Origin: Cudoniella acicularis
Lineage: Eukaryota; Ascomycota; Leotiomycetes; Helotiales; Helotiaceae
Direction: 5' to 3'
DNA: 52,343 nucleotides
Assembly: GCA_013054445.1 (NCBI GenBank)
Contig: JAAMPI010000201.1
Span: forward strand, 1 to 52,343
Of the stretch, positions 10,867 to 21,789 are shown one piece after another; the stretch's first letter is position 1, and each line of letters starts with the position of its first letter. A program made the translations under genes and the position numbers. The notes beneath the pieces are model-generated. The model was not told the DNA's origin and searched no databases. It was given only the letters and a program-made list of their open reading frames with translations.

Positions 10867-12658
10867 TTACGTGCTCAATCGTCTGGAAAGTAATTGCAGC
10901 CCCTTGTCGTTATCTGCTGATTCTCTAGCTCTTTCAAACGCCTGTGCTCGGCCTTCTTCACTCTGTCTAGTGACCTCTTCATGACTTGGTGGAAGTCTCT
11001 CGTTCTGCAGATCGACCTTGCGGGCATCTTCGAAACTACTGATCGCGTTCTTGATACCTTCGGCACCAAGCATAAGAGTACCGGCTGGAAGCCTGCCTCC
11101 AGCAGCAGTCTTAAGTTCTGTAACCCTCTCCGACTCCTCACGAAGTACCTGGAACACACGCGACAGACGGCCAATAGCAAGAATCTTGTTCTTGATCGCG
11201 CGTCTCTTGAACTCAATAGATTCCGGATCCATTGGAGTTGAGATTGGTGGAGAGATTGGTCCTATTGAAGCGGTTGATGGGGTAGCATCCTCCTTGAGTT
11301 CCTCCTCAGAGCATATACTCAAGATTGCAATCAGCATGTCGGTGATTTTCTCACCCACGAATGGAAGAGACCAGGTGAAGACATCCATGAAGTTTGGTAG
11401 CCAATATGGGTGGGGAGTGCAGTTGAATTGTCTGATGTTCATGACATTGTTCTCATACTTGAGGACGGCGGCCTTGTTGTTGTATACGTCAAGGTAGTTG
11501 GGTGCGGAGAATATGGTCATGACACTGGGGAAACCGGTAGTACGAGTCTTGCGATACATTCGATACCCAGCATCTTGGGCCTCATGTGCCCGAATAACAG
11601 AGAGGAGGTTGTTCTTTTCCAAGAAATTGCAAGCCGCGGGGTACGAGAAGAAGTACGAGCAACCCCGCACGTGGTTGTGGATGAAATATTCCGACGTCTT
11701 TTCTTGACCAAACTCTTCCAATGGGTCGGCCCATAAAATATCGCACATTAGGCCATGAGTAGGAGGCTCGCGGAAACGATCAATCTGCTTATGATCAGAT
11801 GTTTGCGCACACGGCGAGTCAGGGTGGACATACATTTTTTAAGTCATCCAGGGTATGCAATTCTGGGCTCAGCCCCCCGTGGATGCACAAGAACTGCTTG
11901 TTCATAACCGCAGCAAGTGGGAGAGCGCAGAAAGAGTCCATACAGGCTTCGTATATTTTCTCGGAGTACTTGTGTTTGCACTCCAGTTTGAATGTGAAGT
12001 AATCTGTCAAATGCCGGCATTCGTGGTTTCCTCGAAGTAACCACAAGGTATTAGGATACCAGATCTTGAGTGACCACAAATATAGGACGCATTCGATGCT
12101 GAAATATCCTCGATCAACGTAGTCTCCAAGAAAAAGATATCGTGTCTCGGCGGGGTCTCCACCAACTTCAAATAACTTCATTAAATCATAATACTGGCCA
12201 TGAACATCACCACACACTGTAATTGGCGCATCCATCTCCAAAAGATTGGGTTCCTGTTTTAGGATCTTGGTCCCTTCTTCAATGATGTACAACGCTTGCT
12301 CCTCGGTCAAACGACCCTCTCGATAGAAATGTTGCTTGAGGAATGCCAGGTTGGGTTTTGCTGGGTCTTCGGGAGAGAAGAATTGTTGATCGGTTGGCGG
12401 ATGCATCGCGGGGGCTTGGACATCTTTTTGGTTCATGTCAATCAGCTGAAGATAAGGAATATTGAGGGGGATGATCCTACCTTTGCACACTCTCTCCATT
12501 GTGCTGACCGTTGAGCCATCTTCCATGGTATGCAAGGTGAAATCAATTTCAGGCACCGGCTTCTTCTGAGCAATGGCTCTCAGCGCATTGTCAACCTGGA
12601 TTCTGTGCTCGACGCTCTTTGGCGCCGCAAGAGGGGTTTTGTTCTCCTCGTCGTCCAT
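10867..12658 (-). CDS. Calcineurin catalytic subunit A (PP2B serine/threonine phosphatase)
   Basis: Calcium/calmodulin-activated protein phosphatase that dephosphorylates Crz1-type factors in stress, growth and virulence signalling. Exon 1 is 12658-11834 and exon 2 is 11784-10867, with a 49-nt intron (donor GTATGT); 580 aa. The order is classical. Metal and catalytic motifs are GDVHGQ (about 150), GDYVDRG (178), RGNHE (209) and HGG (260). The [14 protein letters not shown] element is at about 368, and the subunit B-binding helix [16 protein letters not shown] at 406. A Ser/Pro linker (about 443-460) precedes the calmodulin-binding segment [16 protein letters not shown] (474-489). The autoinhibitory part with NERLPP is near 536. 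An upstream in-frame ATG would add nine residues. The stop codon lies in ACGTAAGAT, which is also a good donor. Splicing to an acceptor near 10814 would replace the last residues with TDRKR. Identity is very sure. Confidence 0.96.
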
Positions 12659-13510
12659 CGTAGCGGCTTGACGAGAAATCAACAACGCTCTTCAACGGAA
12701 TATTTGGTCTTTTGGGTGGGGTTCGTCGTTTTGTGTGCGACGCTCTCGGAGTTTCGAGGTTTAGAAGTCTTTGTGGGAACTTGGAAGAAAGACGAGGAGC
12801 GGCAAGGGGCACACGCGCATGCGCACTTTTCAGGGTTGGTCAGCGCTAGATGGGACAGGAACAGTGAATATTCGCAGCAACGCAGTACAGGTGTCCAGTG
12901 CTCGAGGCGGGCAGTGGATGAGTAGTACGTAGGTGTGCGCTCGGGCGTGGGCGGAGGGGTTGTGGTGGTGGTGAGTTGTAAGGCTGCGAGCGAGGAGCTG
13001 AAGAGAAGAGACGGGGGGACTGAGGTGTTGTCGAAGGCGGCAACAAGTGAGAGCGAGGCGACCAGAGCTCGATTTAACACCCGCTAGCCCCTTTGGGCGA
13101 CAGGTAGCCTTACGAAGCAAGTGCCCCGCCCATGTCATGGGGAAAAGGAGAGACGGGCGGCGGCGGGCCAGGATCCAGCTTGTCCAGCGCAACGCAACAC
13201 CGTGAAACTCGAGCAAGACAACAAAATTTTGAGAGCGACATCGCCAGCAGATGTGATCACCGACATATTTCAGGCTAAGCAGCAGCCTCCCAGCGGTCCC
13301 AGGACGTTCGAATCAGGGCGTTGCACGGCCACTGGGGATGACACAGCCCCCTCAATCCGCAGAGCCGCATCTGAACTTGGTCTTGGAGCTTCATATGTCC
13401 CACCTTGAATCGACGACAAACATTAAACACCCCGCTTCCCCACCACGACCATCAAATTACGATACCAATCCCCCCTTTTTATTCGTTCCCTGGTCTCACA
13501 GTAGGCAAAG
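12659..13510. promoter_or_regulatory. Divergent intergenic region between calcineurin A and the next gene
   Basis: About 850 bp separate two genes that point away from each other, so both promoters must lie here. It contains a CT/GA-rich and GT-rich segment (12900-13020) and no recognisable coding sequence. I cannot name individual binding sites. Confidence 0.5.
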
Positions 13511-14110
13511 ATGCACGATAATAGTGAGTTACGCCTTTATGAAATGTTGGTTGATGTGGATTATGCTTATTCGCATGCAGAGCCTCATCCTTTACTAGCC
13601 CAGGTGCCTTTAACGGTCTCCCCATTTGTGTCTCTACCAAGTGCCACCACTTTGCCATACACATACAAGACTCTACCTTCGGCTTTGCCTCAATCATCAA
13701 CCGGTGCGCCAGCTTCGTCGGGTGAAGAGAAAGCTCAATATGTTGTCTCCGCCTCTGGACATGCAGCACATCCAGATGAAATAATAGCGTCATGCAAAGC
13801 ACTACAAGCATACATTCAAAAGGTCCAAGACGATGCTGACAAGGAGCTCAGGGCTTGGGAGGATGCAATAGCGGCCAGAGAGCTTGCAGAGAAGAGGCGA
13901 GTTGCGCCAGGCTGGCTAGACAGTGATGCTAGGATATTGGAACCAGAGAGGAAGACATCATCGACTGCTGGTGCACAGGGAAATCTGATGGATACGGATG
14001 TATCAAGAGCTGAGGCATCTAGTCTCCAATCGACGGCGACGGCGATTCCTACAAGAGAAGGCGATGAATTGGATCGCGCATTTGGGGGGCTTGGTTTAAA
14101 TAAATCATGA
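13511..14110 (+). CDS. Small conserved-looking protein of unknown function
   Basis: I do not recognise the family. The start is ATG 13511. An intron with good signals, GTGAGT at 13524 and ATGCAG ending at 13580, is exactly 57 nt, so the frame is open with or without splicing. The protein has 180 aa if spliced and 199 if not. The spliced start reads MHDNKPHPLLAQV. The N-terminal half is Ser/Thr/Pro-rich. A charged helical segment (DEIIASCKALQAYIQKV and on to ELAEKRRVAPGWLD) forms the likely core. The end is acidic and closes with AFGGLGLNKS. Base composition and the intact frame suggest a working gene, expressed divergently from calcineurin. No signal peptide or membrane segment is visible. 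Confidence 0.7.
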   Translation: MHDNSELRLYEMLVDVDYAYSHAEPHPLLAQVPLTVSPFVSLPSATTLPYTYKTLPSALPQSSTGAPASSGEEKAQYVVSASGHAAHPDEIIASCKALQAYIQKVQDDADKELRAWEDAIAARELAEKRRVAPGWLDSDARILEPERKTSSTAGAQGNLMDTDVSRAEASSLQSTATAIPTREGDELDRAFGGLGLNKS

Positions 14111-14321
14111 GGCTGATTACAAAATCTATATTAAAACTATTTCACAAGAAAAAATATGAAACGATTACAAACTCATATGTCTCAGGAGTACTCTGTTGGG
14201 AATAAGAGAAACTGCTTCTTCAAATATATTGTGGCCTCAGGTTTCAGGCCTGATGGTGAAGCTTAAGCTCCCCTTCGAACCTGGAAAGTTTTCTACTTCG
14301 AGCATCACAATTGTCGCGACG

Positions 14322-16289
14322 ATGTCTCCACGGGTGCCGCGGGTCGGAATGAGCCTGGCTCGAGCGTCTCGAATGCCAATTGTTCCTAAAAATTCCACAA
14401 TATGTCCAATGTGCACATTCTCTAGAACTTTGCGACATCCTCCCTCCCTCCGGCCTCGAAAAACAGCAGGGCTCAGGAAACATCGAATCAGCAGCCGATC
14501 GCAAACAACCTTTGCCAGCGCATCGAATTCGGTCGAGAAACAAACGACTCCTACGAAGCATCCCCGTGCAGAGCTTCATGAGGCTTTGCTTGAGCTACAG
14601 AAACATGCCGGAAACTACATAAACATCTCAAGACTCCAACTTGCATTGCGAGGTCTAGACCAGCCGCCGGGGCAAGAGACGATACGAATTGCAATATTAG
14701 GTCTGGCAGATGGCGGAAAGTCGTTGAAAACAGCGAAAGAGCTCTTGAGACTTTTGTTGGCGGATCCTTTAAAGGCGGAGGAGGAATGGGAGCGGATACT
14801 GCTTGACAGTCCACCTGGGAGTAGGCCGATACTTCTCAAAGTCGGGCATGATGCCGCGGGATCATCGACTGCCAGTCCTCGGATGGTCCAAGAGCTTAAC
14901 GCATCCTCGCCGCTGCTCAACGGACACAAATTGGAGATTTTGGTTCTGGAAACAGATTCTCCCCAAACTATCAGCATAGCTGGAGCTATCGAAGAAGCTA
15001 TCCTGGTTCCAACAATGGAGATACCAACCTCCAATACCGGAAGATACACTCCAGTAACAACACCAGTTCACAAGTCCTTGCTTGTATCAAAGGGTCTTGC
15101 AGGTGCAGCGTCCTTGATGGCTGATTCTATTCAATTCGATAGAGACCTTGTTGGAGCAGCGGTTGACATTCAAGTCGGAAATGAGGAAGAAAAATCGACA
15201 CTTCCTTTCCAAATTGTTGATGTTGCATTGGCTAGCTCCGCCCTCTCTTCATTTCGAGAGAGTGTTCACAATGCTCTAGACTATGAGCAAAGGTGGTTTG
15301 CAAGTGGCGCTCCAGAAGTGTTAGAATGGTTGAAATCAGGGACATCACCGGCTGATGGAGCTATGAAGGTTCCAGTACGGAAGCTTATCGAATCTCTCCT
15401 GGATAGCACAAATGCAGCTATACAAGTCGACGAAGCCAGTCGACTTAATTCCTTGCTTGCCTCTAAAATCACGCCTTCAAGTGTAGATTCTCTCCGAAAA
15501 GGCCTCTACGAATGGGCTGAAACTGCCCACACCGAGCTTCGAGACCAGCTGGATATAGCATTTAATGGCCACCGATGGCGGAAACTAGGGTGGTGGAAGC
15601 TTTTCTGGCGCGTGGATGATGTTTCCATGATAGCCTCAGATATTCTTCATCAACGATTTTTGCCAGAGGCAGAGAAGGAGGTCATTTTCCTAGCTGGACG
15701 GATTGTAGAAGCTGGAATTTTCAGACAGGATCCAGAATCTATACCAGCGGATTGGGCTTACAAACCAGTGCAACGTCAACGTGGAGAAGCCAAACTAGGC
15801 ACGAAACCTCTACCTGTTCGAATTGTCGATATTGCAAATGCTCCTGATGTTCAACAAGTGATGAAGAGCCAGCCATGGCCACTCAATATTCCCGCCACCA
15901 GGCGGTATCTTGCTACAGATACTGTACCGGCTTTGCAGGCTCTGGCCCAGAAGCTCGTTCTTCAAACCTTGACTACGTCCTCTTTTGTGTCTGCACTTGC
16001 TGCACTTACATATGTCTCTTCTTTGTCAACGGGATTGTATGAAGCCGGCGGTATTGCGGCAGTCGGAATAGTCTGGAGTCTTCGAAGGATGCAAGGGAAG
16101 TGGGAAACCGCTCGCAAATTCTGGGAAGGAGAAGTCAGAGAAGAGGGCAGGAAAGCTGTACGGGGGGTAGAAAACACAGTGGGAGATGTATTAAAGATAT
16201 CAGATAGATCTGTGGAGGAAGATCCTGAACTGGAGAAAGCCAAGGAGCTTGTAAATCAAGCTGATGCAGCTCTTCGGGCTTGTAAATAG
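14322..16289 (+). CDS. Mmc1-like mitochondrial protein with dynamin-like features
   Basis: The open frame encodes 655 aa from ATG 14322. Another in-frame ATG at 14253 would add 23. I prefer 14322 because it gives an Arg/Ser-rich, acid-poor N-terminus (RVPRVGMSLARASRM) like a mitochondrial presequence. A P-loop consensus GLADGGKS lies at about 127-134, followed by TAKELLRLLLADP. The body is mixed helical. Near the C-terminus two hydrophobic stretches (about 565-605, with SFVSALAALTYVSSLS and GGIAAVGIVW) suggest membrane insertion, then a charged helix follows. The overall pattern resembles fungal Mmc1 proteins of the inner mitochondrial membrane and matrix. That assignment comes from memory of the family and is moderate. 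Single exon; it follows the small gene at 13511 in the same direction. Confidence 0.7.
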   Translation: MSPRVPRVGMSLARASRMPIVPKNSTICPMCTFSRTLRHPPSLRPRKTAGLRKHRISSRSQTTFASASNSVEKQTTPTKHPRAELHEALLELQKHAGNYINISRLQLALRGLDQPPGQETIRIAILGLADGGKSLKTAKELLRLLLADPLKAEEEWERILLDSPPGSRPILLKVGHDAAGSSTASPRMVQELNASSPLLNGHKLEILVLETDSPQTISIAGAIEEAILVPTMEIPTSNTGRYTPVTTPVHKSLLVSKGLAGAASLMADSIQFDRDLVGAAVDIQVGNEEEKSTLPFQIVDVALASSALSSFRESVHNALDYEQRWFASGAPEVLEWLKSGTSPADGAMKVPVRKLIESLLDSTNAAIQVDEASRLNSLLASKITPSSVDSLRKGLYEWAETAHTELRDQLDIAFNGHRWRKLGWWKLFWRVDDVSMIASDILHQRFLPEAEKEVIFLAGRIVEAGIFRQDPESIPADWAYKPVQRQRGEAKLGTKPLPVRIVDIANAPDVQQVMKSQPWPLNIPATRRYLATDTVPALQALAQKLVLQTLTTSSFVSALAALTYVSSLSTGLYEAGGIAAVGIVWSLRRMQGKWETARKFWEGEVREEGRKAVRGVENTVGDVLKISDRSVEEDPELEKAKELVNQADAALRACK

Positions 16290-16806
16290 TGTATAATATT
16301 ATGGACGAAAATTCAATAGCATCCTGACTCTTAACCCTTCATATTTCTGGTACTCAATAATTATCGAGAAGATTAGAAGGGGGAAGTCAGGTGAAAGTAC
16401 ATTCCTTAGGCATAAGATTAACCGAGCTAGGACATTTTCTGAACCCCTGCATTTGTTTTTCCGAATCGTCATCTACCTTACAACACGATTTCGATCTAGA
16501 CTTTATCACCAGCTGAACACGAAAACACTCCTTAATCAAAAGATTATTTCCTTTGTCAACAATCAACAATACTTCGCGCAAAGAACTCCTCTCAACATGG
16601 CCCCCGGGTCTGCGACGGACAAATGAAACCAGACACCTCAGCCTCGCCGAAAGGGTAAAAAGATGATAAAAAAAAAAAAAAAAATGTACCCCCCCCCCCC
16701 CCCCCCCCTTTTTGGCCTTTCCATTCCATCCAGGTCTAGGTTTCCTTCCCTTAATACCTACGTGAGTAGTGGGTAGATACTCCGTAGATACCCAGGTAGC
16801 AAACCC
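16290..16806. other. Intergenic between convergent genes
   Basis: No gene recognised. It lies between the 3' ends of the Mmc1-like gene and the Zn2Cys6 gene, so it should hold both terminators. It contains the homopolymer pair given next. Confidence 0.6.
16668..16708. repeat. A17 tract followed by C20 tract
   Basis: Seventeen A bases, a TGTA spacer and twenty C bases. A C20 run is unusual and its length is likely to be unreliable in the assembly. Confidence 0.9.
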
Positions 16807-18457
16807 TCACAGGTCCATCCACTCCTTTTCGGCACCCTCCAACACTCCCGCTCCCACCATCCTCCCCAGCCTCGCCAATTCCGACCGAAGCCACACTTTC
16901 ATCCCCTCATCCAGAAACCCGACACTCGATGCGATACCCAAAGGCCATATCACCATACTCGCGACGTATGGCTTGATGTCTTCATCCAAGGTCAAAACAA
17001 CCACCTTCTCCTCCCCGCCAGCTGAGAAAGCTTTGGCCTTTGTGACCTTGAATCGCTGAAGACAATACGGCACACTGCACGCCAAGTCATTTCCCATCTT
17101 CTTGATATCCGCGAGACATTCTGCAAATTCCACGTCGAAATCTGATGCCGAATGCAATTCGTCGTGATGGTGCTTTAGGAGTTTAAGGATCCGCAACCGG
17201 GTGTTGTTGACCAGCATTCTCATGGCGAAATACTGGTTCAGCACCATCGCATACGCTGGACACGAATAGCTGTACACTGTCGGGGAATAGAAGTCTCTCA
17301 TGGGCCATGGATGCGGATCCGGAAGCATATGTTTATGATAACGCCATGATTGAGGGAATGCCGTTTTCCATTGTTGCAGGTCCTTGTCGATTTCCCTTGC
17401 TTGCTCCCTGAGTTTCGCAGCTGATATACCGAGTTCGTATGAGTCTCGGAAACCAATGCCATTTTCCTCTTTCAAAAGAGCAGCTAGTTCATGCCGAATA
17501 TTGGCAATTCGAAGAACAAGGGAATCGTATTGCAGCTCCAAGCCCACCTCGCCAAATGAAGCTCCATCCCACATCCATTCCGGCAAAGCAAGATTTCTCA
17601 AAATCGCAGACCTGATAATCCCACGCCTGGTATGCTTCACAACGTCGGATAGACCGTGACTTTCACTTAACCTCTCTTTCCAAACCTTCAAAATCGCCAA
17701 CGCGCCATCATGATGCGAGAAACTCCTCAACGGGATATCCCTTTTCCTTCTGACACACGACGAACTGGGTTGATGCACGGCATCCTCATACCGACTCATG
17801 AAGAAGATCGCAAACAAACAAAGATCGACATTCCCATGATCCAAAGAAAGTATCGTCATCTGTGTGATTTGCAGAAGTTGCTGATATTTCATCGAAGCTT
17901 GGACCGCCGCCGGGGGATGCATATGCGTTTTTGAAAACACCGCGAGAGCCATCGACGATACTGCGAGATCGAGAATCGGGTTGTCGGTGTGGGATTTCCA
18001 TAACGGAACAAGATGGTCAAGGCAGCTTTTCGAGATTTCGGGTGCATCGAAGGCGCTTTGTGAATGGTAATGGAGGTAATATACCACGGCTTGGGTTTTC
18101 AAGTCCTGGGCCGGGAGTGAAGGTGCTATTGGAGGGTCGGGAACTACTTTTAACAATTTCGATGACGGTTCCGCAAGATTTAAAACCTGCTTTTCAACAG
18201 GAGGTCTGGAGCGCGGCCCTCTTGGGCGTTTCATTTTTCCACTAGCATACGAATTTTCAATGTGGATTACTGAGCTGTCTTCTGCAGCTCTCATCCCAAC
18301 GCAAGTCCGTTTGGCTTTGATGCATCTCTGGCAAACGGGTTGGGTTTCATCGCACTGTTTTCAATATCAGATATACGTTCGAAAATTCGATAGAAGAGTC
18401 ACTTACCTTCACCCTTCGGAGCTTGCATGTCTGGCAGCCGGCGCTGGGGAAAGTCAT
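16807..18457 (-). CDS. Zn2Cys6 fungal transcription factor
   Basis: A nuclear regulator of the Gal4 type, with unknown targets. The zinc cluster is found only when a small first exon is added: ATG 18457 to 18407 (51 nt, donor GTAAGT), then exon 2 at 18354-16807 (acceptor AACAG). The product is 532 aa. Cysteines 8, 11, 18, 25, 28 and 35 give CX2CX6CX6CX2CX6C (GCQTCKLRRVKC, then CQRCIKAKRTC). A basic patch follows (KMKRPRGPRSRPP, about 58-70). The rest is a long helical region without a clear named domain, typical of this class, with a conserved-looking SSVGFLDEGMKVWLRSE near the end. Exon 2 alone also has an ATG (18294), which would miss the DNA-binding domain. The model is well supported by phase and motif. 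Confidence 0.9.
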
Positions 18458-19683
18458 GCTTTTTCTCCAGGTGCGGTGCTCTCGGAGTTAAGCTGCCTTG
18501 GAGTTCGGATCGGAACAGATCAAAAGTTACCAGAGTCACTTCAGCTAAGAACCAATGAACTAGTAGGGCTGTATATGCGCACAATTGTGTGATCTCGGAG
18601 TAATCTACGTGGCATTTGTTTTCTTTGTGCTTGTTTAATATTAATCGCGTGAAAGTTAACGTGATGTTCGGCTTTAGTGGAGCAATTCTTAACTCCGTTA
18701 GTCTTTGCAGAGAAAGGAATAAAAAGAGTATAGTAAGCAAGTCCTAGGGGCTATATATCGAGTGAGGAAAGCTCCTAGACCTAAAAAGCAGAACTAATCA
18801 AGGGAAAAGGACAACGGCTATACGCTAAGCGTATCTTGAATAGTTTTAAATGTAGCCATCAACTTTATAAGCTCTACAGGATCTGTACCTAGCTTCATAT
18901 TATGCTTCTTTTTATACTAAGCAGTAAAGGAAAGAAAGCTAGTCAGATAAAATCCGTCTTGTGAATCTACGTTCATCGTAGGCTGCCCTTCGACCTTGAT
19001 TAGCGGTTGCGCTTCGGCCTTAGTTGCTTGCGAGACTAACGCTCTAACAAATAGGAAGGTCCTGTCTTTAGTCGAAGGCGCGTTAGACTTCTTCCTATAG
19101 ATACGAGCTCGCTTGTTCTCTACTCAATCTCGGCTTTCTGGTTCTTCCTTAATACCATAAGCTGAATAGTGTTAGGCTAGTCACCTGATATTTATCAGGT
19201 GCTAGACTCCTGATTTAATCTTAAGACTAATGACTCACTAGGATTATAGGGTGACTGTAGTATTATAGTACTCGGTTGTCGCTAATAATCTATCATGACA
19301 TATCTAATAGTTATTCAATGCATCCGCTAATTCATATATAGGTGCGTGAGAGGCCTTAAATAACGACTAGATGTTAAGTAATCTAGTGCGCAGTAGCTTT
19401 AACCACGATATTATGGTGTATCTTACTGCTACTACTTAATAATTCAGTTAAATCACACGTAGACTTACTAAAACGACTCCTTCCTCATCTCTATGCTGTC
19501 GAGAAGCGCTAGGAGTGAATACAAGCTAAATTTGTCAACAACTAGAAGACTCTTTAGAGACTATGGCCGCCCGCGATCTAGACCGGTGACATCTATGCTA
19601 AGAAAGCACCCTCGATAGCGAAATCAAGTTTTGTATACGCGTAGTGCGGATACTTTATCGAAGCTAAAAGTCGGCAACGAACA
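18458..19683. other. Intergenic, AT-rich and decayed
   Basis: After the promoter side of the Zn2Cys6 gene the DNA becomes rich in TA and stop codons on all frames from about 18740. No domain is readable. The part near 19560-19680 may be the decayed upstream end of the TPR relic. Confidence 0.5.
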
Positions 19684-20862
19684 GTGATAAATTTTGTGTA
19701 TAAGATACGGGGTCCTGACTATCCTAGGGCTATAGACATCACCATGGCTCTTGTAGGCATATTGTGGCTACAGTCTCGGTCCAACGAAGCAGCAAACCTC
19801 CAGGAGCAGGTGTTATATAATTATATGAGAGTATTAGGACCAGATCATCCTCGCACGCTAAAAGTCATAGACGCACTTGGCGGAGGTCGCCGCCAACAGG
19901 GCCGCCTTAAAGAATCCATTGGTTTACACTAAAACGCCATCAAGGGAATGGAAAATAAACTCCCGAAAACGGATCTAGTAATGTTTCATGCTCTTGAACA
20001 CCTTAGTATTTCACTCTAGTACTACTTCTGATTTGAACAAGCGAAGGAGTATTAGGAGAAGGCGGTGGAGGGTCTGAAACGCGTGCTTGGCGAGACTGAT
20101 TTAAAGACATTGATTACTATAGAGTCTCTAGCGAGAACATATCGAGCGCTTGGGACTAAGCACCTGAAATCTGACGAAAAGCTTGGCCGCAAGTATCTTG
20201 AAATAGCAGAGAGAAATATCACATTTGTGGTCGAGGAGCGCACTAAGCAACTAGGCGATAAGCAGCCTTACACATAGCTGGCGAAATGTCATCTCGGCGC
20301 TATTAAGTGTGCCATGGGCGAGTTGGACGAAGCAGAGAAGCAGATTAGCTCTTTGATACCGATGGCCGTTACACACTTGGGAGAGGATCACTTAGGCGTC
20401 CTTGCTAGAAAGAATGACCTTTCGCGGGTGTTCGTGAAGCAAAAGCGGTTCCTCGAAGCGGAAGCTATCTTATTGGAAATTTCGAAACCGGAGAAACACT
20501 ATAAGACGGCTACAGCTACCAGTGATCACCCTGATCGTTGTGATGCTTTATAGAGTCTCGCGGATTGCTATCAATAGCAAGGCAAGGTTGATGATAGTCT
20601 TCGGACTTACGATGAGCTCGAGGATATCATTAAAGCTATTCGAAGAGGCAAAAAGGCTTCAGGGATTAGCAATACGTTCTGGTAAATGATACAGGATAAG
20701 AGGGCAGAGTTACAAGCTGCTAAATATAGGCGCACTATTAGAGGTGACAAGTGGGGCTTGTTTGAACTGGACGCACCTACCACGGAACCTCGACAGGCCA
20801 AGTTGTTACGACTGAGGATATATGAAGTGAAGTGGGTTGCTAAAAGAGTGTGTGTTATCTAG
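19684..20862 (+). pseudogene. TPR-repeat protein relic (kinesin-light-chain / NLR-type TPR)
   Basis: One single frame runs through the whole stretch and shows degenerate 42-residue tetratricopeptide repeats. One example is EQVLYNYMRVLGPDHPRTL, followed by EKAVEGLKRVLGETDLKTL and EKQISSLIPMAVTHLGEDH. Such repeats end many fungal NACHT/NB-ARC proteins. The frame is broken by stops at 19930, 20017, 20029, 20053, 20275, 20551, 20575 and 20683. Most fall where glutamine fits, for example between LH and NAIKGM, or in KEY-stop-EKAVEG. No frameshift is needed, so point mutation alone has destroyed it. No ATP-binding domain is readable upstream. Relic identity is fairly sure; the parent protein is inferred. 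Confidence 0.75.
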
Positions 20863-21789
20863 TCTACAGAACAGCTTTTGGTGGTAGCTTTGTCCCTTAT
20901 TTATAGGCCTCCGGTGCCCACATGCTACCGAGATTCCTGCTCATCTTCCTACACCTAAACTACAGTAATAGTCTATGCCTCAGCCCATATGATCGATGAC
21001 ACCGTAGGATCTAAAGGCATAATCATCATCGCCACTTCGTTTGAATCCTTCGGGTGGCAACCCCTGAGTACGTGACTTGAATCGCTTCCTCAACAAATGG
21101 AAATGGAAATAATGATAGTTTAATTCTAGACTAGGAAGCTATGCGCTAGGACAGCGATGTTGATCTTCGACAGGGTGCGGGGGAAAGTAAGTTTACCACG
21201 TGGATGATAAGAGCTAATTAAAATCTATCTAAAATTTTGGCTTGGAGAAAGGGAAATATCTGCGGGATATCCGATATCTTAGGTAATTTGTTCCCCTTAT
21301 GCTCCCGACTCAATTCAACCTCGCGTAGGGTTCTGTCTCGTGTGCACGTGCACGTACTCGGTGGAGGTCTAAGGGATATTGGGGAAAGTCAGCACTAGTG
21401 TTGGAGTTGTTGGAACCAACGTTACGTATACCCTATGCTTATTGGTATTTGGACGGAGTCAATTGGTAATCACATCCAAACTCAAGGGTGACATAAGCGG
21501 ATTTGACTATGCAGTTCGGCTCCACTGGAAGGCGACTCTACCAACCATTTGCTTGATTGAATCCCGGCTTTAACTCTTACTGCCGGATCCCACTGCATAA
21601 TTCAAAGCTCGGGGCCTCGGAGGTGACTCTGATCCGAGTCTTGCATCTAATAAAGCTGGTTCCCTCTTTCTGTATATACGTTCCTCTGATATCCACTCGC
21701 CTCCTCTCTACAATTGTATCCTACCACCACATTTCTCACCAAGCCTCAATTAAATCCACCCAGAAAACTCATCAAAAACACCCAACAGC
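20863..21789. other. Intergenic, 5' region of the SDR gene
   Basis: No gene recognised. The first part is AT-rich and decayed. The last 130 bp look like a fungal promoter and leader, with a TATA-like TGTATATA near 21670 followed by pyrimidine-rich sequence up to the ATG at 21790. Confidence 0.5.
21342..21353. promoter_or_regulatory. 12-bp perfect palindrome with E-box core
   Basis: GTGCACGTGCAC is its own reverse complement and contains CACGTG, the core bound by bHLH factors of the Cbf1 type. It lies about 440 bp upstream of the SDR start. Function is inferred. Confidence 0.35.

Noticed and set aside
16668..16708. A17/C20 tract as a terminator or G-quadruplex signal
   Set aside because: A single long homopolymer pair between convergent genes is more simply a simple-sequence expansion or assembly artefact.
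19684..20862. TAG/TAA read as glutamine (altered genetic code)
   Set aside because: Stops sit at glutamine positions in the relics, but the intact genes of the window end at ordinary TAA, TAG and TGA codons and carry no internal ones. Mutation of CAG/CAA explains the data more simply.
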